From Verrucomicrobiota bacterium (GTDB lineage: Bacteria; Verrucomicrobiota; Verrucomicrobiia; Verrucomicrobiales; DEV007): a stretch of 64,000 bases of DNA. The DNA lies in assembly GCA_018970725.1 (NCBI GenBank), contig JAGWVU010000013.1, positions 1 to 64,000 on the forward strand. The letters are read 5' to 3'. Position numbers and translations under genes: made by a program. The first letter of the stretch is position 1; every line of letters begins with the position of its first letter. The notes beneath the pieces were generated by a model. The model saw only the letters and a list, made by a program, of their open reading frames with translations. It ran no database searches and was not told the origin of the DNA. Shown piece by piece: positions 21,101 through 30,046 of the stretch.

Positions 21101-24100
21101 TCCTCGTTGAACAAGACCTTGGCACCCCGGAACCGAAGAAGGCCTCCCGCCACGAATCTCCCCAAACCGTCGAACTGACCGTGGACGGCGTCTCCATCGC
21201 CGTCCCGGAAGGAACCTCCGTGATGCGCGCCGCCGCTCTCGCGGGCGTGGAAATCCCGAAACTCTGCGCCACGGAAACCTTGGACGCCTTCGGTTCCTGC
21301 CGGCTTTGCCTCGTGGAGATCGAGGGCCGGAAAGGAACGCCGGCCTCCTGCACCACCCTCGTCACGCCGGGTATGAGCGTCACCACCCAATCCCCCAAAC
21401 TGGAGCGGTTGCGGCGCGGAGTGATGGAACTCTACATCAGCGACCACCCACTCGACTGCCTGAGCTGTCCGGCCAACGGCGATTGCGAACTGCAAGACAT
21501 GGCCGGGGCCGTGGGTCTGCGCGAAGTCCGCTACGGGTATCAGGGGGAGAACCACCTGGACCTGCCCAAAGACACGTCGAACCCGTATTTCACCTTTGAC
21601 TCCTCCAAATGCATCGTGTGCTCGCGCTGCGTGCGGGCCTGCGAGGAGGTTCAGGGAACCTTCGCGCTCACGATTGAAGGCCGCGGTTTCGGCTCCCGGG
21701 TGGCTGCGGGCATGAACGGAAACTTTTTCGATTCCCCCTGCGTCTCCTGCGGCGCTTGCGTGCAGGCCTGCCCAACGGCGACCCTGACCGAAAACTCGGT
21801 GATCGAGCATGGGCAACCCCGCAAAACCGTGCTGACGACCTGCGCGTATTGCGGGGTCGGCTGTTCGTTCAAAGCTGAAATGCAAGGCGAGGAGGTGGTC
21901 CGCATGGTCCCCTACAAAAACGGGGGCGCCAACGAGGGTCATTCCTGTGTCAAAGGCCGTTTCGCGTGGGGCTACGCGACCCACCCCGACCGGGTCACCC
22001 AACCCATGATCCGCGAATCGATCGACGACGCCTGGCGTCCGGTTTCATGGGAAGAGGCCATCGATTTCGCCGCCGCCAGGCTCAAGGACATCCAATCCCG
22101 CCACGGACGCACCTCCATCGGCGGCATCACCTCCTCACGTTGCACGAACGAGGAAGTCTACGCCGTTCAGAAAATGGTGCGCACCGCCTTCGGCAACAAC
22201 AACGTCGATACCTGCGCCCGGGTCTGCCACTCCCCGACCGGATTCGGTCTGAAAAACGCCTTCGGGACCTCCGCCGGGACCCAGGATTTCAAGTCCGTGG
22301 AGTATGCGGACGTGATCCTTCTCATCGGGGCCAATCCCACCGACGCCCACCCGGTTTTTGCCTCCCGCATGAAAAAGCGGCTGCGCGCGGGCGCCCGGCT
22401 CATCGTGGTCGATCCCCGCCGGATCGATCTCGTGCGCAGCCCCCACATCGAGGCCTCGCACTTCCTGCAACTGCGCCCGGGAACCAACGTGGCCCTGATC
22501 AACGCCCTGGCCCATGTCGTTGTGGACGAAGGACTCGTCGACGAACGCTTTGTCTCCGAGCGCTGTGAAGGTGCCGACTACGAAAGTTGGAAGTCCTTCA
22601 TCTTGCGCGCGGTGAACAGCCCGGAGGCGACCGAGCCCCTCACCGGTGTGCCCGCCCACGAGGTCCGCGCTGCGGCCAGACTCTACGCGACCGGTGGCAA
22701 CGCCGCGATTTATTACGGTCTGGGAGTCACCGAACACAGCCAGGGATCCACCATGGTGATGGGCATGGCCAACCTCGCGATGGCAACCGGCAACCTCGGC
22801 AAGGACGGGGCCGGAGTCAATCCGCTCCGGGGCCAGAACAATGTGCAGGGTTCCTGCGACATGGGCTCTTTCCCTCACGAATTGGCCGGTTACCGCCACG
22901 TGAGCGACGACACCGCACGCGCCACCTTCGAGGCTTTCTGGGGAGTCAAGATCGATGCCGAACCCGGCCTGCGAATTCCCAACATGCTGGATGGCGCGAT
23001 CGATGGGCATTTCAAGGGAATCTTCGTGCAGGGAGAAGACATCGCCCAGTCCGACCCGAACACCTTGCATGTCCAGACCGCCCTGCGGGCGATGGAGTTG
23101 GTCATTGTCCAGGACCTCTTCATCAACGAGACCGCGAAGCTGGCTCACGTCTTCCTCCCCGGCACCTCGTTCCTCGAAAAGGACGGCACTTTCACCAACG
23201 CGGAACGCCGGATCAACCGGGTGCGGCCGGCCATGCGGTCGAAAACCGGAAAGCAGGAGTGGCAGGCGGTATGCGAGCTTGCCACCGCGCTCGGGCATCC
23301 GATGCACTATGACTCTGCCAGTGCGATCATGGACGAGATCGCCACCCTCACGCCCACCTTCGCGGGCGTTTCGTTCGCGAGGCTCGATGCCTTGGGTAGC
23401 GTCCAATGGCCGTGCAACGAGCAGACCCCCACGGGAACGCCCATCATGCACCTCAACCGTTTCGTGCGCGGGCTCGGGAAATTCACCCGCACCCCGTATG
23501 TGGCCACCGAGGAGAAATCCACCCGCCGCTTCCCGCTCCTGCTCACCACAGGCCGGATTTTGAGCCAATACAACGTCGGCGCCCAAACCCGTCGCACCAA
23601 AAACGTCGAATGGCACCGGGAGGATACCTTGGAAATCCATCCGAGCGATGCCGAAATGCGCGGGATCCGCGACGGCGACGCGGTCACCGTGGCCAGCCGG
23701 ATTGGATCGACCGTGCTCCGCGCCCACCTCAGCGAACGGATGTCACCCGGTGTGGTCTACACCACGTTCCACTATCCAGTGAGCGGGGCGAACATTGTGA
23801 CCACCGAACACTCGGACTGGGCGACCAACTGCCCTGAATACAAGGTGACGGCGGTTCAAGTTTCACCCGGTCATTCCACGGCGAACCTCGAACTGGATCA
23901 ACCGGAGCACCGCCTCAGTGCCTTGGTGCGCATGGCCAACCAAATCGCCCGACAATGGTCGGCGGATCCCTGCGCGGACGCCGTCGCCTGCACCGCCCGT
24001 CACATGGAGTCCTTCTGGGAACATGAGATGCGCGGGGATCTGGCGAGCGCCGTCGCTGCTGGCTCGGTGACCGTTGAACCCGTCGTCAGCGCCGCAGTTC

Positions 24101-24141
24101 GCCAGTTGGCCGGGATCAGCCGCTATCCCGAACCGCGCTAG
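21097..24141 (+). CDS. Formate dehydrogenase alpha subunit (Mo/W, NAD-linked)
   Basis: A 1014-residue molybdopterin enzyme for formate oxidation or CO2 reduction. The N-terminal NuoG-like region has a [2Fe-2S] ferredoxin domain (CATETLDAFGSCRLC about 52-66), a His/Cys cluster segment (HPLDCLSCPANGDC) and two [4Fe-4S] motifs (CIVCSRCVRAC and CVSCGACVQAC). The catalytic part starts with another cluster, CAYCGVGC. The active-site loop is VDTCARVCHSPT, so the metal ligand is cysteine, not selenocysteine, next to the conserved histidine. QGEDIAQSDPN and the C-terminal molydop-binding region are intact. It starts at ATG 21097, overlapping the beta gene. No fdhD-type sulfurtransferase or FdsD subunit lies beside it. 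A soluble cytoplasmic NAD-dependent complex is expected. Confidence 0.94.
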   Translation: MILVEQDLGTPEPKKASRHESPQTVELTVDGVSIAVPEGTSVMRAAALAGVEIPKLCATETLDAFGSCRLCLVEIEGRKGTPASCTTLVTPGMSVTTQSPKLERLRRGVMELYISDHPLDCLSCPANGDCELQDMAGAVGLREVRYGYQGENHLDLPKDTSNPYFTFDSSKCIVCSRCVRACEEVQGTFALTIEGRGFGSRVAAGMNGNFFDSPCVSCGACVQACPTATLTENSVIEHGQPRKTVLTTCAYCGVGCSFKAEMQGEEVVRMVPYKNGGANEGHSCVKGRFAWGYATHPDRVTQPMIRESIDDAWRPVSWEEAIDFAAARLKDIQSRHGRTSIGGITSSRCTNEEVYAVQKMVRTAFGNNNVDTCARVCHSPTGFGLKNAFGTSAGTQDFKSVEYADVILLIGANPTDAHPVFASRMKKRLRAGARLIVVDPRRIDLVRSPHIEASHFLQLRPGTNVALINALAHVVVDEGLVDERFVSERCEGADYESWKSFILRAVNSPEATEPLTGVPAHEVRAAARLYATGGNAAIYYGLGVTEHSQGSTMVMGMANLAMATGNLGKDGAGVNPLRGQNNVQGSCDMGSFPHELAGYRHVSDDTARATFEAFWGVKIDAEPGLRIPNMLDGAIDGHFKGIFVQGEDIAQSDPNTLHVQTALRAMELVIVQDLFINETAKLAHVFLPGTSFLEKDGTFTNAERRINRVRPAMRSKTGKQEWQAVCELATALGHPMHYDSASAIMDEIATLTPTFAGVSFARLDALGSVQWPCNEQTPTGTPIMHLNRFVRGLGKFTRTPYVATEEKSTRRFPLLLTTGRILSQYNVGAQTRRTKNVEWHREDTLEIHPSDAEMRGIRDGDAVTVASRIGSTVLRAHLSERMSPGVVYTTFHYPVSGANIVTTEHSDWATNCPEYKVTAVQVSPGHSTANLELDQPEHRLSALVRMANQIARQWSADPCADAVACTARHMESFWEHEMRGDLASAVAAGSVTVEPVVSAAVRQLAGISRYPEPR

Positions 24142-24192
24142 TGGTCCGCCCAGCCGAAACAGACGGCATCTTCCGGTTCTTTTTCACCGCCG

Positions 24193-24330
24193 CCTGGAGG
24201 ATCGCGTCGGCGGATGACGCGGAAAAGGGCTTTTTGGGGCACGGATGAAACACGGAGGGGCGGGATGACACGGATAGGAAGAGACATGCTCTCCTTCGGG
24301 TCCCTCTCCGTGCCATCCGTTTTATCCGTG
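24193..24330 (+). repeat. Dispersed intergenic repeat, copy 2
   Basis: This 138-bp segment lies 51 bp after the formate dehydrogenase alpha gene and matches the reverse complement of 13658-13794. Differences are scattered substitutions and single-base gaps. It ends next to the IS66-type remnant, but its other copy has no such neighbour, so it is not part of that element. Confidence 0.85.
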
Positions 24331-24429
24331 ACTCATCCGTGGGGGATGTCCCTACCACCGTTAAATCTCAGGAGGGAAGGTTGGTCGGGTGGCTGTAGAT
24401 GTAGGGTAGGTTTTTCAAGGATTCAAGGA

Positions 24430-24606
24430 GTCTTTACCTTCATTCCGCCGCCACCCCGCCGCCATCCAACGGCTCACCATGTTGCTGCCTCCGGCGGTCC
24501 TCCATCGTTTGACCGAGGCGGTGGACATTCTCAGGTTGAGGATCGCGTTCTCCACCCAGTTGTTGTCGATCTCCACCTCGACGTTTCCAGAGTCCGCGTA
24601 TCGGAC
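24430..24606 (-). pseudogene. IS66 transposase C-terminal fragment
   Basis: Read on the minus strand, about 24605 to 24530 encodes VEVEIDNNWVENAIL. This is the end of the DDE transposase domain of IS66, where the family has IDNNxxExAIR with the catalytic glutamate. Downstream the frame loses the RKNW-type similarity. No start codon and no N-terminal part are present. The sequence joins directly onto the end of the TnpA-like frame. Confidence 0.7.
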
Positions 24607-24990
24607 CTAGGCGTTCCAACGGCCCAGGGGGATCATATTGGCTTGGCTGCGGCTGCCGTCAGTGCGACGAGGAGCCGGGAAAGCTCCGAGCACGGGCAAT
24701 GCACACAAAGCGGGCCGAGCGGTGAGTTCAGTTCGATTCGCGCCGGATTCGGACCACTCTGGCGTGAAAGCCGGGGCAGGCTGGATCTCAATCAGTGTTT
24801 GCGCGGCATCACCGCTGCGACCGCGGCGGTCTGAAGCGGTTTCGCGCTCTCGCCGCAAGCGCAACGAGAGAGTAGGCACCGCAATGCCCCGGCGACGGCA
24901 GGATTCAGCTTGCGTGAGGCGAGATCGATGGTAGTCACGGAGCAAGGAGCTCCACTCGGAGGTGGTTCGGCGTTTGGATATACCGGACAT
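24607..24990 (-). pseudogene. IS66-family TnpA accessory protein, C-terminus replaced
   Basis: A 127-residue frame. The first 45 residues (RRTTSEWSSLLRDYHRSRLTQAESCRRRGI and on) form the helix-turn-helix of IS66 TnpA proteins, which bind the element ends. The middle is low-complexity, and the final residues run into transposase-derived sequence across the deletion junction. It could still be translated from ATG 24990, but it has no functional transposase partner here. Confidence 0.68.
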
Positions 24991-25155
24991 TCGCCGATAA
25001 AGCCGGGTGTGAGTAGATGCTCCCCTTCAGGCGCTTACTGAAAAACCGGGGCGGCGTGCAAACGGACCGGAAGATGGAACCTGACGGTTACGGAAAGCAC
25101 TCCTTGTCTCCATATCGGAGGGCAACGTGACTCCGGGTAGCTGCTACGGGCGGCC

Positions 25156-26064
25156 TCAAGTTTGCCTCATCTTGAAGGGACGCAGGACGTAATCGAGGGG
25201 GCCCTTGATGTCTTGAACATCCTCGATCCCGGTTGGTGGCAGCGAATTGTCCGGCGGGACATACTGACTGCGGAACAGCCAGTCCCAGAAAGGAAAAAAA
25301 GCTGCATAGTTGGTATTATAATGTTCCCTGTAAATGGAATGGTGGTAGTGATGGTAGACATTGTCCGCAACGAAACGACGAATGGATCCGGGCAAGGAAA
25401 GCGAACGGGCGCTGGTATGGAGATACTGGCCCCAAGCTGACAACATTGCCGAGACAAAAGGAATCGAGTCCGCTGAGGGCTCGACAATTGCCGCGGTGGG
25501 AACTGAGACAAAGAAGATTCTGAGATATTCTTCGGTCCAATGGTGAAACGAATTCCACGAATTGACCTTCCTCAGGGCATGGTGGACAGAGTGAAACCTC
25601 CACAAAGTAAGAGACATATGCGAGGCCCGATGAAACCAATAATAGAAAAAATCGAACACGAAAATATAGAAGATCATGTGCAAGATCTTCACAGGCCCGA
25701 ACCACTCCGGTTGAACCAAGGGTCTTAGATGCAAATTCTCCGCTATCTTCCAAGTGAAGAATGATGCCGGAGCTGATGCGAAAAAATACAATAACCAGAA
25801 TCCAAAGCCGGAAGCATAGGTTTTGAATCGATTGTGGGGTTTGCCCCCTCGGTCATCTTCAAGACTTTCAAACAAGACAAACACCGAATTGACACAGATC
25901 AAGCCCACCATTGCAGACACCATCGGGATTGCGACGCGAATGGACTGAGCCAGCGGGCCGGTGGGAATCTGAAATCTTAAGCTTTTGACGGCGCCGTCAA
26001 GATGACTGGCCAGCTCAAGAAGCATCACGCAGATAAGTGGGTAGGCAAAAGGACGAATTTTCAT
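25156..26064 (-). CDS. Sterol desaturase / fatty acid hydroxylase family membrane protein
   Basis: A 302-residue integral membrane di-iron enzyme. The family's histidine clusters are present in order: HRASH near residue 150, HSVHH near 160 and HYHH near 255. WNSFHHWTEEYLR lies between the last two. About four hydrophobic segments lie in the first 150 residues. It would hydroxylate or desaturate a lipid or sterol-like substrate using oxygen; the substrate is unknown. The start is ATG 26064; a TTG at 26091 is possible. Base composition is clearly more AT-rich than the neighbours, and the gene abuts an IS66 remnant, so it was probably acquired by transfer. Confidence 0.88.
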   Translation of the reverse strand: MKIRPFAYPLICVMLLELASHLDGAVKSLRFQIPTGPLAQSIRVAIPMVSAMVGLICVNSVFVLFESLEDDRGGKPHNRFKTYASGFGFWLLYFFASAPASFFTWKIAENLHLRPLVQPEWFGPVKILHMIFYIFVFDFFYYWFHRASHMSLTLWRFHSVHHALRKVNSWNSFHHWTEEYLRIFFVSVPTAAIVEPSADSIPFVSAMLSAWGQYLHTSARSLSLPGSIRRFVADNVYHHYHHSIYREHYNTNYAAFFPFWDWLFRSQYVPPDNSLPPTGIEDVQDIKGPLDYVLRPFKMRQT

Positions 26065-26284
26065 CAGCGGCGGTGTCAGGGTGATGATCAAACGACGTGG
26101 GAAAAAGTCGGCTGAAGAAACGCTTCATCGTTAAATGGCTTCGCCCAAAAGTCTAGGAATAAAAATGGGTTTTAAAGTATGCGGCGTTAGGAAAAGAAAA
26201 TGAAACTGGCAAAGATGCTCCGCCGCTTTCACCCCTCCTCCCCGGGCAGCCTGAGCGAGCCTCCGGCTTTTTGGATCCGCAGGC

Positions 26285-28936
26285 TTACCGGGGATGTTTT
26301 TTCCAGTAGGCCACCAACTCGGCGAATTCGCGGATGGAGTAGACGAGAAAGTCGTCCTTCTGCACGTCGATCGGAGCTTTGCCTTTGAACTTGGCGGAAG
26401 CGGCGTCGATCACGTCGAGGGTTTCCGGGGTGAAAGCGCCATTTTCCCGTCGGCCGATTCGGTCTAGGGTTTTGGGGTTTTGCGATTGGGCCTTCATTTC
26501 CAGGAAAATCCGGTTGAGCCAATGGAGGCCTTCGCGTTCTCCGGGAGAGAGATACCAACTGAGAGATGAGGGGATTGGATTGACGAAGCGGTAACAGCTG
26601 AAGCGGAGATTTTGGTGTTGGTTCACTTCCGCGCCAAAGTCCTGGAGCATCCGGTCCGTGTGAAAAAGGTGGCTTTTGCCCCGGTTGCCCAACCCGTTCA
26701 GCGGAACGGCGAGATCTTCGAGTCCGTCTTGGATGGCGCGCAGGCCCGGGATGGGCTGCGGTGGGTCGCTCCATGCGGACGTGCTGTATCTTGGGAAGGC
26801 ATCCAGTTCGATCAGAATCACGTCGCTTGGCGGACGGTTTTTCCCGGTGGCCGCGCTTTTCGCCCAAGGCAGCCAGTATTGTTTGAGCCAAGCCAGCGCG
26901 AGACTGGTGCCTTGGTTGTCGACATAGGCGGCATCGACCAGATGGACGCGGCCCCGGGTGCCCGGTCGGGTGGCGACGTCGTAGTCCAGGCAGCCTGGAG
27001 GCGAGACCAGCGGGAAGGTGGCGCTCATGCGGCACCAGGTGGAAAACGGGGTTTGTTCGACGATCTCATGACCGAGAAGGTCGCGGGCATTGACGGCCCG
27101 GTGGACGAGGTCCCGGCGTTCCTCATCGTTGGGACCGGGCAGGCAGATCTCGGTGAGGCGGGAGAGCTCGAGATTGCTGATGAGCAGGGGGCGGCCTTGC
27201 TCGGCGATGGTGGGGGAAAAGATCAGGGAGGGGAGGGTGCCGGCGGCTTCGCCTTTGCGCAGATCGGAAAAGGAGCGACTGAGTTCGGGGAGATATCCGA
27301 GGTGCGGTTTTCCGGTCTTGGTCCAGACATCTTCGAGCACTTCACCGCGATCCCAGTGGCGGGCCGGTTGCCAGAATCGTTGGAGGAAGAAGGCGATCGG
27401 TGAGGAATCGAAGAGGGCGTGGCGAACGATCAGGGGAGAGAGTTGGTCCTGATAGCAGCGTTCGGTCAGGGGCATTGGCGGGTCCGGAAAGGGGGAGACC
27501 TGATGACCGGCCCAAGCCGCCGCACCCACCATGCCGCCGGAAGCCCCGGTGATCAGCCGGACATTGGGCGCGAAGTCCTGGAGAACCGAGGACAAGAGGC
27601 TGAGCATCTCGACGGTCCAAACCTCGGCGGTGATGCCGCCACCGCTGGCGCAGACCACGACGAGCGGTCCCCGGGACCAATCCGCCGCCAGATCGCGCTG
27701 CTCGAAGATGCGGCCTTGGGCGATGTTTCGATCGAATCCGGCCTCTTGGTCCTTCCTCTCCGCCCGCTGGGCCTCCGGCGGGTGGTTTTTCTCTCCGGTG
27801 CGTGGAAAGATGGAACACAGGGTGGAGAGGGGGCGCTCCGCGGGAAGTTCCCCTTTCAGACGGGAGAATCCATAACGGACCGGGAAAGCGGGCAAAAAGG
27901 GGAGAAGGGCCCCCAAGACGACGAACGGGAGGACGGCCAAGAGGGGGAATCTGCGCAGCAAGAACATGGCGGCACCGTAAATCAGGACCCACCAGGCCAG
28001 CATGATGGTCAATGCCGGGGCGGCGGGGTAGAGGCCAAAGAGTTCGCCGGCGCCTTGAACGCCGGCATGCGCCAGAAGGAGCAGGAGGAAGGCCCAGAAA
28101 CCGAGAATGCTCATCGCCGTCTCCGGTTTCCTCTTCAGATTGCGATTGAACCGATGCAGCAGATGGATGGGGTCGATGAACTTTAGTTTGTCCCGCCTGA
28201 GGAGCCTGAATTTCGCCAGATCAAGGAGGAGAACCAGTGCCGCTCCGGCCAGCATGCCGCCCACAAAACTCCACCAGGCCGGGTCATGGAGCCGGACGCT
28301 TTCCTGCCAGACATTGAAACTTCCATGGCTGCTGCCGGCCTGACCATCCGCTTTCCAGCCGCGATCATCGAGAAAGTAGATCGCGATCCGGAGCAGGAAC
28401 ATGGCGGAAATGAGGTAGGCAAAGGCATTGGTCAGCGAGCGAAAGAGGAAGGACTGCTTCTCCAATTCCCGCAGGAATCTTTCTTTCTCATCGAGCGCCG
28501 CTTTTTTGCCGGGATCGGGCGCCTCACTCTGGTGAAGTTCCTCGAAGTGCCTGGCCAAAGCGGAGGTCCAGTGTTTTCCGTGCCCCTCTGATCTCGGCCC
28601 GCCCGCTTCCTCCTCTGCATCCGGTGGCGCAATCTCGGCAGAGTAATCGAGGAAGAAAAAGACAAAGAAGAAAAAGCCGAAGGTCAGGGCGGTGACTGCC
28701 CCGGCAAGGAGGGCGACGACCGGTTGGTGATGCCAGAACACGAGGGGAACCCCGTATTTTCGGCCGCACCACCAAATTACAATCAGGTGCAGGATGAGAC
28801 CGGGGATCCAAATTCCGGGATGTTGCGCCATCGAATGAAAGACCGACCCGCGCTTCCAGGGAGCGGGATTGAAGAAAAGCTGGCATTCGAGCCAGCGCTC
28901 TTTCAGGAAATTTTCAAGCCAGCGCGGGGTGTTCAT
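26285..28936 (-). CDS. Membrane-anchored patatin-like phospholipase
   Basis: An 883-residue protein. The N-terminal half (about 30-390) contains several hydrophobic segments, for example WIPGLILHLIVIWW, VALLAGAVTALTFGFFFFVFFFLDY, FAFLLLLL-type runs and AVLPFVVLGALLPFL, broken by a charged coil near 95-150. The C-terminal half is a patatin-like hydrolase. A glycine-rich oxyanion loop (CASGGGITAE) lies near 425, the nucleophile elbow GASGG near 464 and the catalytic aspartate in VDAAYVDNQG near 668. The family cleaves acyl esters of lipids. The usual DGG/DGA is DAA here, but the aspartate remains. Start ATG 28936 was picked because the frame upstream has no similarity and would enter the divergent gene's region. 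No partner is evident. Confidence 0.85.
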   Translation of the reverse strand: MNTPRWLENFLKERWLECQLFFNPAPWKRGSVFHSMAQHPGIWIPGLILHLIVIWWCGRKYGVPLVFWHHQPVVALLAGAVTALTFGFFFFVFFFLDYSAEIAPPDAEEEAGGPRSEGHGKHWTSALARHFEELHQSEAPDPGKKAALDEKERFLRELEKQSFLFRSLTNAFAYLISAMFLLRIAIYFLDDRGWKADGQAGSSHGSFNVWQESVRLHDPAWWSFVGGMLAGAALVLLLDLAKFRLLRRDKLKFIDPIHLLHRFNRNLKRKPETAMSILGFWAFLLLLLAHAGVQGAGELFGLYPAAPALTIMLAWWVLIYGAAMFLLRRFPLLAVLPFVVLGALLPFLPAFPVRYGFSRLKGELPAERPLSTLCSIFPRTGEKNHPPEAQRAERKDQEAGFDRNIAQGRIFEQRDLAADWSRGPLVVVCASGGGITAEVWTVEMLSLLSSVLQDFAPNVRLITGASGGMVGAAAWAGHQVSPFPDPPMPLTERCYQDQLSPLIVRHALFDSSPIAFFLQRFWQPARHWDRGEVLEDVWTKTGKPHLGYLPELSRSFSDLRKGEAAGTLPSLIFSPTIAEQGRPLLISNLELSRLTEICLPGPNDEERRDLVHRAVNARDLLGHEIVEQTPFSTWCRMSATFPLVSPPGCLDYDVATRPGTRGRVHLVDAAYVDNQGTSLALAWLKQYWLPWAKSAATGKNRPPSDVILIELDAFPRYSTSAWSDPPQPIPGLRAIQDGLEDLAVPLNGLGNRGKSHLFHTDRMLQDFGAEVNQHQNLRFSCYRFVNPIPSSLSWYLSPGEREGLHWLNRIFLEMKAQSQNPKTLDRIGRRENGAFTPETLDVIDAASAKFKGKAPIDVQKDDFLVYSIREFAELVAYWKKHPR

Positions 28937-29167
28937 GGAGTGGCGGAAGAGGTGGGTGAGGATTGGTTCGCGTGTCAGGCGGCCGGGCGGGAGCAGGGTT
29001 CCCACAGAAAGCTGAAACCAACGAACCACACAAGCTCTTTTCGAAGCGGTGGATCCCCGGTTTGGCGTCTGGAGAGGCTCCGCGGGCTTGGGGTGGGGAA
29101 GGGGAGGGCGCAAAGGGTGGTCCGGCCATGCGCGGCGATTGCTTTGCCTTTGGGGAAGTGCTATGGG

Positions 29168-29989
29168 ATGGGGATGAGCAGGGCGGGAGTCGATGGTTTC
29201 GGGGGACGTTGGCGGGCCGGTTGGGCGGTCTGGGGGCTTTGCGCGTTCCCGGCGTTGGCCGGAGAGGAGGCGATCCTGACGGCGCGGACGGTTTATGCCG
29301 AGGTGGGGGGCAAGGTGCGCGGGGTGAAACCGGAAACCAGGCAGGCCGAGGACGCCAACGGGTATCCCTTGGACGCCCGGATTTGGAAATTGGCCGGAGT
29401 GATCCGGAAGCTCGAGACCGTCGTTTCCGAGGATCATGGAGCGCAGACGACCGAGTTTTATTACACCGCGGAGGCGGGGTTGGTCTTCGCCTTGCAGACC
29501 ACGACCACGGAGCGGGTCGATACCGGTGAGGTGGTGAACCGGCGCGAGGAGCGCTTTTATTGGGACGCCGGAACCGGTGATCTGGTGCAATGGCTGGACG
29601 CCGACAAACAGGCGGTCAGCCCGGTCGATGGGGAGTTCGGGGTGCGGGCGGCGGCGTTGAGTGATTTGGAGGCCGAGGGGCTCGCCTTGTTTGCCGGGGA
29701 CGAACTGGCCGCGGCGAAGGAGAAGGTGATCGACCGGGGGACGGCGACCGGCGTTTTCGAGGGGATCGAGGAGGGGGATTATTTCCACCTGCGGCTCCGT
29801 TTGGCGGACGGCGAAGAGCTGACCTACCTGATCCTGCGGAGCGAGGGGTTGCTGGACAAGGTGGTGGAAAATCCCGGGCGCTATGCGGGAAAGAAACTGA
29901 AGGTGCATTGGGAGGAAAAGGTGCTCGACATCCCGGAGGCCGGAGGAAAGCAGCAGATGACGGTTTGCGTGCGGGTGGAGCAGCCCTGA
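29168..29989 (+). CDS. Hypothetical exported protein
   Basis: A 273-residue protein starting at ATG 29168 (or 29174). A short signal peptide (AGWAVWGLCAFPALAGEE) ends near residue 30. The rest is rich in charged residues and beta-strand-like patterns (VRAAALSDLEAEGLALF, EGDYFHLRLRLADGEELTYLIL, GKKLKVHWEEKVLDIPEAGG). The last 80 residues resemble a small OB-like beta domain, but I recognise no family. It is divergent from the patatin gene and 57 bp before the TPR gene. High G at third codon positions supports coding. Confidence 0.72.
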   Translation: MGMSRAGVDGFGGRWRAGWAVWGLCAFPALAGEEAILTARTVYAEVGGKVRGVKPETRQAEDANGYPLDARIWKLAGVIRKLETVVSEDHGAQTTEFYYTAEAGLVFALQTTTTERVDTGEVVNRREERFYWDAGTGDLVQWLDADKQAVSPVDGEFGVRAAALSDLEAEGLALFAGDELAAAKEKVIDRGTATGVFEGIEEGDYFHLRLRLADGEELTYLILRSEGLLDKVVENPGRYAGKKLKVHWEEKVLDIPEAGGKQQMTVCVRVEQP

Positions 29990-30046
29990 GCGGGAAGCGG
30001 CTTGACTGCGTTTCCATGCTGTCGTAAACGGCTGGGAAGAAAAGCC

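Larger units (their letters stand above)
24409..25047 (-). mobile_element. Internally deleted IS66-type insertion sequence remnant
   Basis: On the minus strand the element reads from an end containing GTAAGCGCCT (25029-25038), the type of terminal sequence typical of IS66 elements. It goes through a TnpA-like reading frame (24990-24607) directly into the last part of an IS66 transposase. The tnpB gene and most of tnpC are missing. A 9-bp inverted match (GGTTTTTCA at 24409 with TGAAAAACC at 25039) may mark the outer ends, but this is uncertain. The element cannot transpose by itself. Confidence 0.72.

Noticed and set aside
22135-23727. 530-residue minus frame opposite the formate dehydrogenase alpha gene
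   Set aside because: It is a shadow of a strongly conserved enzyme on the plus strand.
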